From Diabrotica undecimpunctata (taxonomy: Eukaryota > Arthropoda > Insecta > Coleoptera > Chrysomelidae), in assembly GCF_040954645.1 (NCBI RefSeq), contig NC_092804.1, positions 88,525,717 through 88,589,716 of the forward strand: a stretch of 64,000 nucleotides of DNA. Reading direction: 5' to 3'. Within the stretch, counting starts at the first letter, position 1, and every line of letters starts with the position of its first letter. The position numbers and the translations under genes were made by a program. This document shows positions 22,726 to 34,909 of the stretch, piece after piece. The notes under the pieces are model-generated. The model did no database searches and had not been told where the DNA came from. It saw nothing but the letters and a program-made list of their open reading frames with translations.

Positions 22726-23078
22726 ATGTGAAATTTTACAACACTCTATATGTTTCAGAACACGACAATATTTCTCCCCAAATGTAATGTATTAAATTTT
22801 TACGACAAATATCAAATATGCAATCAGTAAAATTCAAATAATTCAAAATAAATATCAAATGTACGATTGGTAAAGAAAATAAAATCAAATAATTCAATAG
22901 CAGTAAATATCCACTAACTACGATCAATCAATAAATCAAATTTATATTCCCTGGAAAAATTGTCAAAATACTTTCAAATTCAAATTCCCTCAATGTTATA
23001 TGTTTTTATCTCTGGATCACCTGTACTTATTCCAGATCTCTTTCCCTTCCTTCAAATGTAAAGCTGCGATATTTTCAA

Positions 23079-23098
23079 GCCCCACGTTTTGGAAGCCA
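23079..23098 (-). promoter_or_regulatory. Primer binding site, Lys-tRNA-like
   Basis: The minus strand reads TGGCTTCCAAAACGTGGGGC a few bases after the end of the 5' LTR. The CCAA-ACGTGGGGC part resembles sites complementary to a lysine tRNA used by Gypsy elements; the match to TGGCGCCCAACGTGGGGC is imperfect. Confidence 0.65.
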
Positions 23099-23103
23099 GT
23101 TAT

Positions 23104-24508
23104 TGTGGTATTTAAAGTCTTGGTGCGCCAAGCAATAATTAGCTAATTAATTTTTTGATTAATTAAAATTATTTAAATGATATGATTATGACTCTATCAC
23201 AATTTTTAATTCTTTTATCTCAGGGTTAAATTCGTGCTTCAATATCTATGCTATTACATGTGAAAGGTAAGGTCCAAAGAATACCGGAATAATAAAAAAC
23301 ACATATGATCTAACACTATATATTGAAATAAAAATAATGAAATAATTCACACTCAAAAGTTTTCAATAAACAAATCTCATATAATGATTCTCAAAATTTT
23401 GTTCTACGTACGTGAACAATCAAAATTAATGGTACAAACAATATTAATTGAAATCTCAAAATCCCAAACTATTCTAACTCTCCTAATCAAAATATTTATA
23501 TCCTTTCTAAATTAAGTGTAAAAATTGTGTTATCAATAAAAGAAAAAAACTGCAGAAAACAAAAGTATCTCTCTCTGATGATGAGTGGTCCAAATCCTTG
23601 TTCCTTGTAGACTATATTATCTGCTCTCAACCGCTCCCTATGTAATCAGCAATCTTACAATAGATTGTTGCAAGTATATCGTCCTTAATGATCTCCTTCA
23701 AAAGCACAAATCATTCAAATTATGATAGCCTTTCTCCTCTCGATAAACTGAATCTCTCGTTGGCCCGAGTGAAAAATGACTCTTGGAATATCTTCTCTTT
23801 ACGATAAACTGAATCTCTCGTTGGCCTGAACAGTGACTCTTGGAATATAAGTAGAAAAATATGACTTATAATATTTTGCTGCTTCAGCTTCTGTCAGATA
23901 CACTAACTCCACAAAAACTCACTAACATTCAACACTACTGCTTGCTACTTCTCGGGAACCGCCAGAGAACAATCACTGTTCGTCTTACAGACTTGGAAAA
24001 CCAACTGATTATCTTTTCTCTCTCCTAAATCTAGCTAAACTTTCATTCCTACATACCTATCCCACCTTTTTCAATCTCCGCCAATCAAAACTCGTCACAA
24101 TTCCCCCATTTTTTCATTTCGATAACAAACAAATTTTTACCTATAATTATAAAATTTCCTAAAACTTATTTACAAATAATATTTTTCTATAATTCTTAAA
24201 AACTAACAAAAACCTCTTTCTAAAATCTCTTCTATTGTCTTTAATCACTGCATTAATGTATTTGGAAAACCCGGTTCAATTGTCTTTGAATTTCACTTAA
24301 AATTATGCGGGTCACTCAAGTATAACAAAGAAATAATTTATGTATAGCTTACATTTTGTTTAGTACAGGTAATCCAAGAATTTAATAACTTTCCTTCTTC
24401 GAAATGTTTGTTGGTTATTATCCTACTTATCTGAATTATTTTACTGTTTTTGAACTTTGAAATATTTTAATCAACCCAATATTTTTCTCGATTTTGCATA
24501 TCATAACA
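23104..24508 (-). repeat. 5' LTR of the intact Gypsy element
   Basis: Direct repeat of 16385-17790. It should contain the promoter and transcription start on the minus strand. Differences from the 3' LTR that I could find are single bases, such as attcta/attttaa near 23472 and tatccc/tatcca near 24058. Confidence 0.92.
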
Positions 24509-24666
<158 letters not shown>

Positions 24667-24677
24667 TTTCCACTAAA

Positions 24678-24848
24678 CATCACATTGATTTCACAAATAC
24701 CAAAATACTGGCGAAACAAAACAACCATCAGAAACGCTCCTTTATTGAAATGTGTGAGATCCTCAAGAACTCATCGGCAATAAACAAAAGAACCGACATC
24801 GACAATTTGAGCCAGGTTTACCACTCTCTCATCTTACGAAATAAATGA
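24678..24848 (+). pseudogene. Penelope-like element, C-terminal end of the RT/GIY-YIG protein
   Basis: A 56-codon open stretch closed by TGA reads [20 protein letters not shown], then [12 protein letters not shown] and [15 protein letters not shown]. The sequence [RK]R.F.E...I......IN..TD..NLS..Y..LI is the tail that follows the GIY-YIG endonuclease domain in insect Penelope-like elements. Upstream sequence is replaced by (TA)n, so the catalytic RT and endonuclease are missing: a 5'-truncated copy. Family assignment rests on my recollection of the tail motif. Confidence 0.6.
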
Positions 24849-25533
24849 TACCAATTATTCTTCAGTTAAAAGTTGGCGTATTTTTTGTTCAAAATAATAA
24901 CAAAATTATCCCCTATTTCCAAGTTTCATTAAAACATAAATTAAAAAATAATATATCAAATATTTCCGCCATATAAATTCCACCTGTCCAACTAATTATG
25001 CAATGTCCCCTGTAGAAGTTCATAATTGTCTCAAACCTTGGAATTTGGTGACACATGGCCCTTACAAAAAATTTTCGGTATCGCGTCAAGTAGTTTGCTT
25101 AGATGCAATAAATCAGATTTTTGTTGGTCTTCAGTGGAGAACCATCTAAATGAAGCCAAATGTTCGTTTAAAATTTTTTTAAATATTCATGTCTACGAAT
25201 ATGAACATTATTTTCTGCAAAGTTTGTGTGTTTTTTGTTTTTGTTTTTTGTTTTTTCTTTTTTGGTTAAGTTAGTTTTAAATAAGGAGTAAAGTGTACAG
25301 TAGATATGATAACATCGATAACATACTACATATTGAGTTGTAAGTTATGAACTATATCTGTATTTCTTATAAACTCAATGTCATTTGTTATATTTTAGAG
25401 AACTGATGAAGCTTTAGAAATATAAAGCGAAACGTCTTCAATAAACTTATGAAGTAGTTGACTTCTTTTTTTATTTGCCAACCTGAATGACCGATTAAAC
25501 CTCTGAATTCACTAGTTGAATACTTTAGAAATA
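24849..25533. other. 3' region of the Penelope-like element with a hammerhead-like motif
   Basis: Non-coding. At 25403-25436 the bases CTGATGA (25403-25409), a six-pair stem GCTTTA/TAAAGC (25411-25416 with 25423-25428), GAAAC (25429-25433) and GTC follow one another, the layout of a hammerhead ribozyme core. AGAGAA just upstream could pair with TTCTTT downstream as stem I. However one extra A precedes stem II, and no proper stem III ending in a cleavable NUH triplet was found, so this copy is at best degenerate. Hammerheads are known in Penelope-like elements. Confidence 0.4.
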
Positions 25534-26435
<902 letters not shown>

Positions 26436-27435
26436 GATTGGACGGATACGTGAAGAAACCGAAATATCCGATAATCAGTTTGGCTTTATGTAAGGCAGAT
26501 CAACAACAGTCGCAATTTTCATTATAAGGCAGTTGATGGAAAAAATACAAGAATAAAGAAACAAACTTTCATATGGTATTTATTGATCTTTAGAAGGCAT
26601 ATGATGAAGTTCCTCGGGAGATTCTGTAGTGGTCACTCAATAAGAAAGGAGTCCCCAGTGAATATGTAAAGATTGTGAGAGACATGTATGAGGAAGTCAT
26701 AAATAGTGTTAGGACAGGTGTAGGAGAGACTGATAAATTCCATGTAAAAGTAGGATTGCACCAATGCTCGGTACTTTGTCCTTATTTATTCTCATTAGTT
26801 CTGGATCAAATAACAGCGAAACTACAGGATAATATTCCGTGATGCTTAATGTATACGGATGATGTAGTGTTAGTAGGAAATAGTGAAAGCGACTTAGAAC
26901 AAAAACTGGAACAGTGGAGGCAAGCTCTTGAGAAAAAAGGTTTAAAACTTAGTAGGATAAAAACAGAGTATTTGGAATGTTCATTTAAAGCTGAAGTTAG
27001 TTCAAATATAATGATATATTTGGATTGTAAAATTATTGTAAAAAGTAATAGTTTTAAGTGTCTAGGATCGGTGTTACAGAGTAATAGGGGATTTGATGAA
27101 GATACATGCAGTAGAATTAGGGTTGGATGGATAAAGTGGAAGGAACTGAGTGACAGGACTTGTGTGACAAGAAAATTTCAATGAACCTAAACAGAAAATT
27201 CTATAGAACAGCCATAAGACTAGCTATGATGTACGGGACTGAATGTTTGCCAGTTAAAAAGAAAGAAAATGAAAGATAAAAAACGAATGCATGCAGCGGG
27301 AATGAGAATGCTTATATGGATGAGTGTAGTGTTAAAAAAGGATAAAATTAGGAATAAGTATATTAGAGGAAGTCTGATCAGAGAAAGTCACCAATTGTTG
27401 CCAAAATGAGAGAGCATAAGTTAAGATGGTTTGGT
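26436..27435 (+). pseudogene. RTE-like LINE reverse transcriptase, decayed
   Basis: From about 26440 the frame reads EISDNQFGFM, a stop, GRSTTVAIFIIRQLMEK, MVFIDL, a stop, KAYDEVPREIL and KKGVPSEYVKIVRDMYEE, the fingers and palm of an RTE-type RT. The catalytic box appears as MYTDDVVLVGNSESDLEQKL at 26849 onward, and the thumb (SFKCLGSVLQSNRGFDED, GWIKWKELS) runs to about 27180. After a frameshift the tail continues with RKFYRTAIRLAMMYGTE and HKLRWFG near 27430. Several stops break the copy. The endonuclease half is missing. It lies in the same orientation as the host exon downstream. Confidence 0.85.
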
Positions 27436-27850
27436 CCTTGAGAAGTAGCTTTATTTAGGACACCTTGCATTGTGTCGTCTTTTTTTTTCATCTGTCATAC
27501 TGATCATCATCAAAAAATATATTCTCATCATTGATGTGCGAAAAGTATATTCCCTATTAACACCCTTTTTGCATAAACAAGCCAATAGTGTGGTTACCAA
27601 TGGCCGACCATATTCTATTCATAACATTCAAATACGTTTAATATTAATCTAATATTGGCATAATTTATAAGCTATAAAAACTGTAATATGTTTTTTAGTG
27701 GTTAAGTAACCTTATTGAAGACCTAATGATGAACTCAAAACGGATCAGCCAAAATACAGTTACACTCTTTTTTATTTTTTCTTTTCTTACCAATGTAGAA
27801 ATGCATGTGCAACAATTCATCAGTTTTTTATTACTATTTTCAATTTACAG
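27436..27850. other. Non-coding, probable intron
   Basis: Sequence between the LINE and the host exon. It ends in a pyrimidine-rich tract and ttacag, the acceptor of the exon at 27851. Confidence 0.5.
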
Positions 27851-28049
27851 ATAAGAATTTGGAACAGAACGTCCCAAAAAGCAAGTCAGTTGGTCACTGA
27901 GCTCAATGTGAAACATAATACGAACATATTTACCCATGTAATCAGTAATGAAGAGTGTGTACGAGGAGCTGACGTCATAATAACTGTTACAAATGCTCCC
28001 GATCCTATAATTATGGATGATTGGGTGAAGTCAGGAGCACATATAAATG
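27851..28049 (+). CDS. CRYM: Exon of a ketimine reductase / mu-crystallin (ornithine cyclodeaminase family) gene
   Basis: A 199 bp exon bounded by an acceptor (tttcaatttacag) and a donor (aatg|gtaagc). It begins in phase 0 and ends with one extra base. It encodes IRIWNRTSQKASQLVTELNV, then CVRGADVIITVTNAPDP and WVKSGAHIN. RIWNRT..KA is the start of the second strand of the NAD(P)-binding fold, ADVI.TVT..P the end of that domain, and W.KPGAHIN the return to the substrate domain. The family reduces cyclic ketimines (lysine and proline-related metabolism) with NAD(P)H and binds thyroid hormone in vertebrates. The GxGxxA glycine-loop exon should lie upstream and the AVGxxRPDxxEL exon downstream, but I find neither in this window. 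The frame is open and splice sites intact, so it is likely a live gene with large, element-filled introns. Confidence 0.85.
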
Positions 28050-28437
28050 GTAAGCATGTAGTGTTTTTATAAAATATTAAATATGCCTTGTGTAAAGTTG
28101 CAGAATAGAAAATAAGTCTAATATAACAAAATGAATGTACATAATAGTTCTGATTAGATCATAAGAGCTGATAGTTATGGTCATGAAGAAAAAAAGTAAT
28201 AAAGGTATTTATAATAAAAGTCTTTAATCTAAAAGCATAATTATTAATAGATGTCTCACAATGGTAATTATTGTGTATGCATAATAAGTACCCTGTCACT
28301 ATAGCCATGTCACATGAACGGAACTAGAGACAGGGTAGTGTTGTCAGTTGTCTTGAGGATCATAGATCCCCTTTTGTTGTAATAGTCATATTTGGATAAG
28401 TGGTAAATTGCAAAAGTCTTATTAATACATAACAATA
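28050..28437. other. Non-coding, probable intron
   Basis: Begins at the gtaagc donor and runs to the next LINE. No features seen. Confidence 0.5.
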
Positions 28438-29905
28438 ATGCAGATCAATTTTGGAGACGGGAATAAGAGAATGGAGACCATAAAAGCAATCAAAAATAAG
28501 AAAGCACCGGGACCTGAAGGCATCTTATCTGAGCTTATAAAATACGGACCAAAAAAATTACACTGGATGATACAATGGATATTTCAGAAAGCCATAAATG
28601 GAGAACAACTCCCAAAGAAATGGACGGAGGCATATATGACATCTATATTTAAGAAAGGAGATAGAAAACGATGCGAAAACTACAGAGGAATAAGCGTAAT
28701 ATCATCAATAGGAAGATTATATGAGAATATACTGCAAGAAAAGATAGAGCAAGCGATAAAAGGCAAAATCGGGGAGGATCAGGCAGGCTTCATGGGCAGG
28801 AAGATCATGCATAGGCCACATATACACACTGGAACAACTGTTGGAAAAGAAAAAAGCAAAAAATAGAGATATACACTTGGCATTTGTGGACCTGAGAAAG
28901 ACATATGACTCTATACCAAGGTCAGAACTATGGGAGGCAATGTAGAAATTAGAAATACAGACGGAACTCATAAAAGCTACAAAAGCTCTGTATAAAGAAA
29001 ATAAAGTGTCCATTAAAATGGGAACAAGAATCTTATGAGACTTTATCAAAACAAAAAGGGCTCCTGCAGGGTTGTTCCACATCTCCAACCCTATTCAAAA
29101 TATACGAATACCTATATACGTTAAGTTTTGCAGACGATCAAGTAATGATTGCACAAGACCAAGACGACCTCAGCTACATGATGAAGAAACTACAAGAAGA
29201 ATATACCAAGGCTGGCCTAGATATTAATCTCGCAAAAACAGAGTACCTATCTACAAGTGAAGAAGACATAGAAGATCTACAGATTGATGACAACGTAACA
29301 ATCAAAGGAAAGGATAAATTCAAATACAAGGGGTTTATAATCACGAAAAAGGCAACAGAGGAAGAAATTACACAAAGATTAGGACAAACAAAAACAGCAA
29401 TCCGACAACTTAACTCAGTATGGTAGGATAGAGACCTAAATATGAAGACAAAAACAGAGATTTATAAAACATTATTGCGAAGTATTATGACATATGGGGC
29501 TGAAAATTTGATCATAAACAAGAAAAACAGCAGTAAGATAGTAGCAACACAGGTGAAATGCCTGCGAAGATGCTGCAGAGTAACAAGAATGGATAGGAGA
29601 AGTAATGACGAAATAAAGCAAAGAACATCAATAGAAACAGACATACTAACATATATAGAACAAAAAAGACTAAAGTGGTATGGACATGTAAGAAGAACTA
29701 GCGACAGCAGATAGATAAAGAGAATAACCGAATGGAGCCCCATAGGAAGGAGGAGAACGACCCCGAAAATCCTGGAGGGACGAAGTAGAGGACGCCATGA
29801 GTAAAAGAGGCCTAAACGATGGAGAATGGGACAACAGAGAGAGATGGTTGAGCGAGGGAAGGCAGTGATTACTGTAGAATCCCTAAATATATATAATTTT
29901 AGAGA
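28438..29905 (+). pseudogene. LINE (RTE-like) reverse transcriptase, nearly full RT region but broken
   Basis: The first frame (28438-28866) reads NKKAPGPEGILSELIKYG, EAYMTSIFKKGDRKRCENYR and GEDQAGFMGRK, the conserved fingers and palm entry of LINE RTs. A frameshift leads to HLAFVDLRKTYDSIPRSELW (first catalytic Asp) near 28875. A stop and another shift follow, then LSFADDQVMIAQDQDDLSYM at 29125-29180 with the FADD box, GLDINLAKTEYLS and KYKGFIITKKATEEEI. The tail reads TYGAENLI, KCLRRCCRVTRMDRRSNDE and KWYGHVRR, ending near 29710-29905 (GRRRTTPKILEG). At least four frame breaks make it dead. It shares orientation with the CRYM-like exon and appears to sit in the following intron. Confidence 0.87.
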
Positions 29906-30014
29906 CGAGAATGGGATAAAAAAAACCATAATCACAAAGAGTAGGTTTTTTTGTCAGAAAAGAAAACTAGTCTGTGTGTGCAACTATCTATGTGCTCAAA
30001 ACAAGTGAAACAAA

Positions 30015-32190
30015 ATGGCGTTAACTGATTCAATCGAAGATTTTAAGCCCAAGGAAGACGACATTAGTAATTATTTTAAGAGAATGGAATAGGTATTCGT
30101 GTGCAATGCAATCGAGGAAAATAAAAAAGTGCCCTCATTTTTTACTTTAATCGGTTGAGAAGCAAATGGGGCAATAAAAGATTTATTGTCACCTGAAATA
30201 CCCAGTGCAAAGACTTATGCTGAATTGTAGAAAATATTAAAAAATCATCTTATAGTCCAAAAAGACTAGTTATCGCAAAGAGATATAAATTTTCACAAGA
30301 TAGTTCAGAAGATTAACTTCTTTTATGAACAAACTAAAGAAATTATCAAAATATGCTAAATTTGGTACATTCTTGACAAAGGCATTTAAGGACAAGTTTG
30401 TCTGTGGATTAAGATCAAAGGCGATTAGAAGGAAACTTTTATAGAAAGCTAGGCACAAACTATAAGTTCTGAAGTAATAAATAAAGTCTTTATTTATAAA
30501 AGTTAAATTACCAAGTATCCAGAGTCAACATCAAGCTTCTCTGGTAATAAATTCAGAAATAACCAGCCAGAAAGTCATAGTCAGTTAAGTTAACACCAAA
30601 TGAGAAAAAGTCAATGCCAGAGATGTCTTGCATTTCATAGTAATTCAATAACATAAATCCAATAACAGTCCAGTTATGTCGTGAAAGTGTTTTACTTATA
30701 ATGTGACAGGTCACAAAACAAAATCACCTCTAAGTAGAGGAGAAAGTCAACCAAATAGTAGAAAGTCCAAATCATGTTGAAGTTAGGGATAGAAAATAAG
30801 GTAATGAGTTTTAAAGTAGATACAGGGTCTGATAGCACTATACCTAGTATCTTTTGAAATGTTTAAAAAAATGTTTTTTAATGTAGATTAATTAGACAAA
30901 TCTAATATTAGGTATATTGAAAACTTTGCTCATGTACATGTTTTGCAGACAAATGTAAAATGAACAATTAGGTAGTATTGCAACAAACTTAAATTTAAAA
31001 GTGGTAAAATATAAATCTCAAGTTTTATAGTAGACGTAGAAGTTTAGTAAACAACATAGTCAACAACATAAATTGGTCAAAAGTAATATTATTATTAAAA
31101 TCATTGGAAACATTTGAGTGGGCTAGTCGTATCGTTATAGATATGTGAAAAATTTAGCAGAAATAAAGTAAAAGAACCACTAATACCACACGAGGTACTT
31201 AAATATCCATTTGAGATAGTGGGGTCTAATATATTAGAATATGCCTCAAAATATTAGGTACTTAGTGTTAGTTGATTACTACAGCAACTAGTTTGAATTG
31301 AAAGAAATACAAAGTAAGTGTATAGATGAAATTTTAAAGCAATTAAAGGTAATATTTTCCAATTTTGGAATCTTTACAAAATTCATATCTGATAATAATC
31401 CCTACAACAGCTATAAATTTAAAGAATTTTGTAATCAGTACAGTAGACAGTGTGTTTTTACACATCCCAGGTACCCAAAATCGAATGAATTGACTAAAAA
31501 GACAGTACATATGTATGTAAACAAATATTTAAAAAATGTAACTACGAAGACGAAATCTTTGTTCATTTAGTAAAATATAGAGTTACAACACTATGTAGTC
31601 TTAGTGCTTCACCTTTAGAGTTGTTACAAAGCAGGTTACTAAGAACAGGTTTACATTATGTCAAATAGATTGTTAGAACCCAAAATCACTAATGAGTATG
31701 AGAAAAAAATCGAAAGAAAGTTGAAATCAAAAAACTATTATAATAATAATCGGCTCAGCACAACTCAGATTTTAGTGAAAACTAAGATATAATTATTTAA
31801 ATTAAAGAAGGATGGGTGTTGAACACCAGAAAAAATTATTTCAAACACTAACACTGCACGTTCATACTTGGTGTGTGATCAAAATAGAAGACTTTATAGG
31901 AGAAATTCTTCCTTTCTAAAAAATACAAAAAATCGAACAGTTATAAATTCGCCTGACAATGAGAATCTAAGAGTAAACTGTAAACATAGTAGGGGTGATT
32001 CATCTAGTGATGAGAATACTTGTATGGCTAGTAGTAATGATGTATACAATAATGAAAATACTTTTGTAAATCTAATGACACGTCTAGTGAGTGTCAAAGT
32101 GTTATCAATAGGGAAGCAAAATGTACAAGATCAGGTAGGGTCATCAGTTTACCAAATAAGTTAAGAGACTATTATACCTACATAGGATTA
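30015..32190 (+). pseudogene. Ty3/Gypsy (Mag-like) element, internally deleted and decayed
   Basis: A gag start reads MALTDSIEDFKPKEDDISNY at 30015, with stops soon after, then DLLSPEIPSAKTYAEL. A protease start VDTGSDSTIPSIF lies near 30817. RT and RNase H are absent. Around 31190-31560 the integrase core appears: VDYYSN, ISDNNPYNSYKFKEFC and HPRYPKSNELTKKTVHMYVN. The end of the integrase, CTRSGRV, is in another frame near 32125. Purine-rich aggtgaga before tgtttta at about 32330 may be the polypurine tract and LTR start; a matching 5' LTR was not found. The missing centre implies an internal deletion. Confidence 0.75.
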
Positions 32191-32651
32191 GAAATGTATG
32201 TATCTGTTGTATATATGTATATACATTCATGTGTATTTGATAATTCACACTGTCAACTTAATAATTTTTATATTCTATGTAAGTAGTAGTATTAGTTATT
32301 AGTATTTGAAAACTTCTGATATTTAGGTGAGATGTTTTATATAGTCCGACAATGTTCAATTAAATGTGACTAATCTACAAATTGAACTAAGAGCTAACGG
32401 CAACCATGCGAAATCTCAGAAGGAAATTCTTACATTTTGAAGTTATACTTCTATACGAGCGCCCCACGTTGGAAATTTGTATGGGAGTGAATCTGTGAAA
32501 TCATTACATATGTAAGATAATGCGTAAGAGAGAGACAGAAGATATATTTTCTCTCTCTTCCTCTCTCGAATATAAAAATGTTCCTTTTGTATAAATAATT
32601 TAATATTAAATATATTATATAAAAATATATATATATATACATATAATATTA
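32191..32651. other. Possible LTR remnant and simple sequence
   Basis: After the Gypsy remnant come short TA/TC-rich tracts (GA/CT runs near 32530-32570, TA near 32625). No gene is supported. Confidence 0.35.
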
Positions 32652-32653
32652 TA

Positions 32654-32683
32654 CAGTGTAGGTAAAAGTTTATGGTCGGTATG
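32654..32683 (+). repeat. Left terminal inverted repeat of the mariner-like element
   Basis: Thirty bases identical to the reverse complement of 43944-43973. Starts CAGTG, as does the related element at 5812. Confidence 0.92.
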
Positions 32684-33836
32684 TATCTTACGTGAGATGG
32701 AGTGAGAAACACCTATTTAAAAAGAGAGAGGTATATTAGGTCAGTCCATTATATCCTCGAAATAGCATTAGTGGAACTAAGAAAAGAGGAGAAGTTCAAC
32801 ATTGCCAAACTTATTGGTTTTATTTGACCTGTTGTCTTTTTAGCATTTTAACAACATTCTAAGTTAATCAAATTTGGGCGAATTGATTTAAATGGCAGCT
32901 TACTGTTTTTTATTTTAAATTTGCCACAGTTTTTCTTTACAATAAATTTAATTTAACAGTTTGATTTCCACTTCGGAAATCGTTTTACGTAAATAAAATT
33001 TATTAATGTGTCGTATTTTAAGTACGATTTCCGAATTGGAAATCTAAACATCAAAATAAGCTTATTTTAAAGTCACATTGTGCCTTATTAGCAATAAAAA
33101 TAATAAATTGAAATATCAAACAATACAAAACCCTCTTACAAAATTATTTGGCAACGTCGAGCTCTAAAATATAGACGTTGAACTACAAACTATGTTCGTA
33201 GTTCTCTAATGCGACAAACAGTAGAGGTGAGTCGTTGACGTTTTTATCGTTAATGAAACTGAACTGCTTTTCATAAACAAGTAACAAGTTGAAAAACTAA
33301 TTAAAATATTTAAGCGAGTACATAACCAAACATGCTTTCTTGAATCAACGAAAAATATACTGAAAAACTTTCAACAGCTTTTCAAATTTGTTGTAGTTGA
33401 TTTATAACTAAGTTTTTCTTTGTAAAATTTGCATACAGCCTTCTCACTGTTAATGTCTTTCTCAAAGCGATGCCATAAAATACTAACATCTTTACGCGCA
33501 GACATGTTAAACACACGATTAGTTAATAAAGTAAATATTTAGTACTCACAGAATACGTTAGACAAAACACCAACTCCAAATAAAAATTTAGTTTGCTGAA
33601 TTATATAAAACGTGAATCGGGGGCTCCCATGTGTTAATATTTCAAATTAAAAATAATCATGATCATTGAAAAATTCAGAAAGTCGAGCATAAAAGCTGCA
33701 TCTTCTACAAATGTGCATTTTTTGAAATTACAATTATTACGCTTGTACTAGGTAAATGATTTTAACTAAGAAAAAGACTTCTTAATTGAATATTTACAAT
33801 AAATAAATCCTTTAACGAATTATCAATACAGATTTC

Positions 33837-34039
33837 TGTTACGTTGTCTCTGTGGGCTTTTAATAATATTGACGACCAGTTTATTTTTAATATCTTTTAT
33901 TAAAGACCAACTAAACTTAATACATGATTATATCTAACGAGCCATCTTTTGCCCCTCCTGTCCGCTGTCCATCTCCTTCACCTGTCACTCATGTTAAGGT
34001 AGGTTTACAAATATTAAGGTAGGTTCACATAACATAACA
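33837..34039 (-). repeat. 3' LTR of the 203 bp-LTR Gypsy element
   Basis: Pairs with 38452-38654. It contains the near-duplicate aaggtaggttnacat units at its end. Confidence 0.95.
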
Positions 34040-34058
34040 TGCCCCTTTTTTTACAAAA
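34040..34058 (-). promoter_or_regulatory. Polypurine tract
   Basis: Minus strand AAAAAAAGGGGCA immediately before TGTTATG of the LTR. Confidence 0.8.
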
Positions 34059-34111
34059 AAAACTAAACTATCCCAACAACCTAAATCTACCCGCAACACT
34101 ACACTGCCGCA

Positions 34112-34903
34112 TTACTCTTCTGAAAATGAAAACCTTTTTGGTCTATTTACAATTCGACCACTCCTGGTACAAAATTGATTACTTATATTTAGTCTATGTG
34201 ACCTATTTAAGCTAACATTTAAATTGTCATAACTTTGATTTAAAATTGATGTATCGTTGTTCATATTTGGAGCCTCATACAAATTGGAACTAGCTGCTGT
34301 ACTATTTTCATGCTTAACTATCACCTCACTATTTTGTCTACTAATTGTACTGGCAGGCTTTAATATGTGTTGTCTGTTTCTACGATAATGTACACCTTCA
34401 GGTGTTCTGACGACATATGATCTTGGAAAAGGACCTATTTCTATCACAGTAGCTGGTAACCACGGTGATGATGGAACCTTTTTATAAAATACATTTTCTC
34501 CAACAAACAGATTTCGTAAGTTTCTAGCTGACCTATCATGATATTCTTTTACTTTCCTTTCTTTTTCCTTAATAAATTTGTTATATTCGTCCCTAGCAAT
34601 TGTTTTTGGTATGAGTATTTTTTCACTAACACCTAATTTCATTCTTAAATTACGTGACATTAATAACTGAGCTGGAGAATAACCACATTCTAACGTTGTA
34701 TTTCTGTATTGCAACATTCCCTGATATGGATCAGAGCCTGACTCTATACACTTACTAAAAATATTCTTTACAGTTTGAACTGTCCTCTCTACCAAACCAT
34801 TACTTTTTGGATAATAAGGACTAGAACTTTGATAAGTAATGTCCCAATCTACTAAAAATGACTGAAACTCTTTTGATGAGAATGGGGGACCATTATCAGA
34901 CAT
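34112..34903 (-). pseudogene. Integrase core and C-terminal part of Gypsy gag-pol, downstream of an in-frame TAG
   Basis: Continues the same frame as the upstream pol after the TAG at 34910-34912. It holds the second catalytic Asp in MSDNGPPFSSKEF, the Glu in NGLVERTVQTVK, and a tail with CTRSGRIVNRPKRF. The integrase is therefore cut between its first and second catalytic residues. A single base change would explain the stop. A separate start at the Met at 34903 would give only half an integrase, so this copy cannot make a working enzyme by ordinary translation. Confidence 0.88.
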
Positions 34904-34909
34904 TAAGAT

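Larger units (their letters stand above)
16385..24508 (-). mobile_element. Complete Ty3/Gypsy LTR retrotransposon, probably recently inserted
   Basis: Two direct LTRs of about 1.4 kb bound an interior of 5.3 kb that holds, in minus-strand order, a primer binding site, gag, pol and a polypurine tract. LTRs begin TG and end CA. By eye the two LTRs differ at about nine positions, including one A-run length change. Gag and pol are both open without internal stops. No envelope gene is present: only about 95 bases separate pol from the 3' LTR. Long LTRs and a Lys-tRNA-like primer site recall Osvaldo/Ulysses-type elements of Drosophila, but the clade needs a phylogeny. A target duplication cannot be read because the target was (TA)n. 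Confidence 0.93.

Noticed and set aside
25026..25274. 82-codon plus-strand frame downstream of the Penelope-like tail
   Set aside because: It ends in a Phe/Cys run from a T-rich tract and has no recognisable domain; probably untranslated element sequence.
25403..25436. Calling this an active hammerhead ribozyme
   Set aside because: An extra A precedes stem II, and no stem III ending in an NUH cleavage triplet can be drawn, so only a hammerhead-like motif is reported.
32459..32475. gcgccccacgttgg, which resembles a lysine-tRNA primer binding site on the minus strand
   Set aside because: No LTR ends next to it and no minus-strand Gypsy internal sequence follows, so it is not supported as part of an element.
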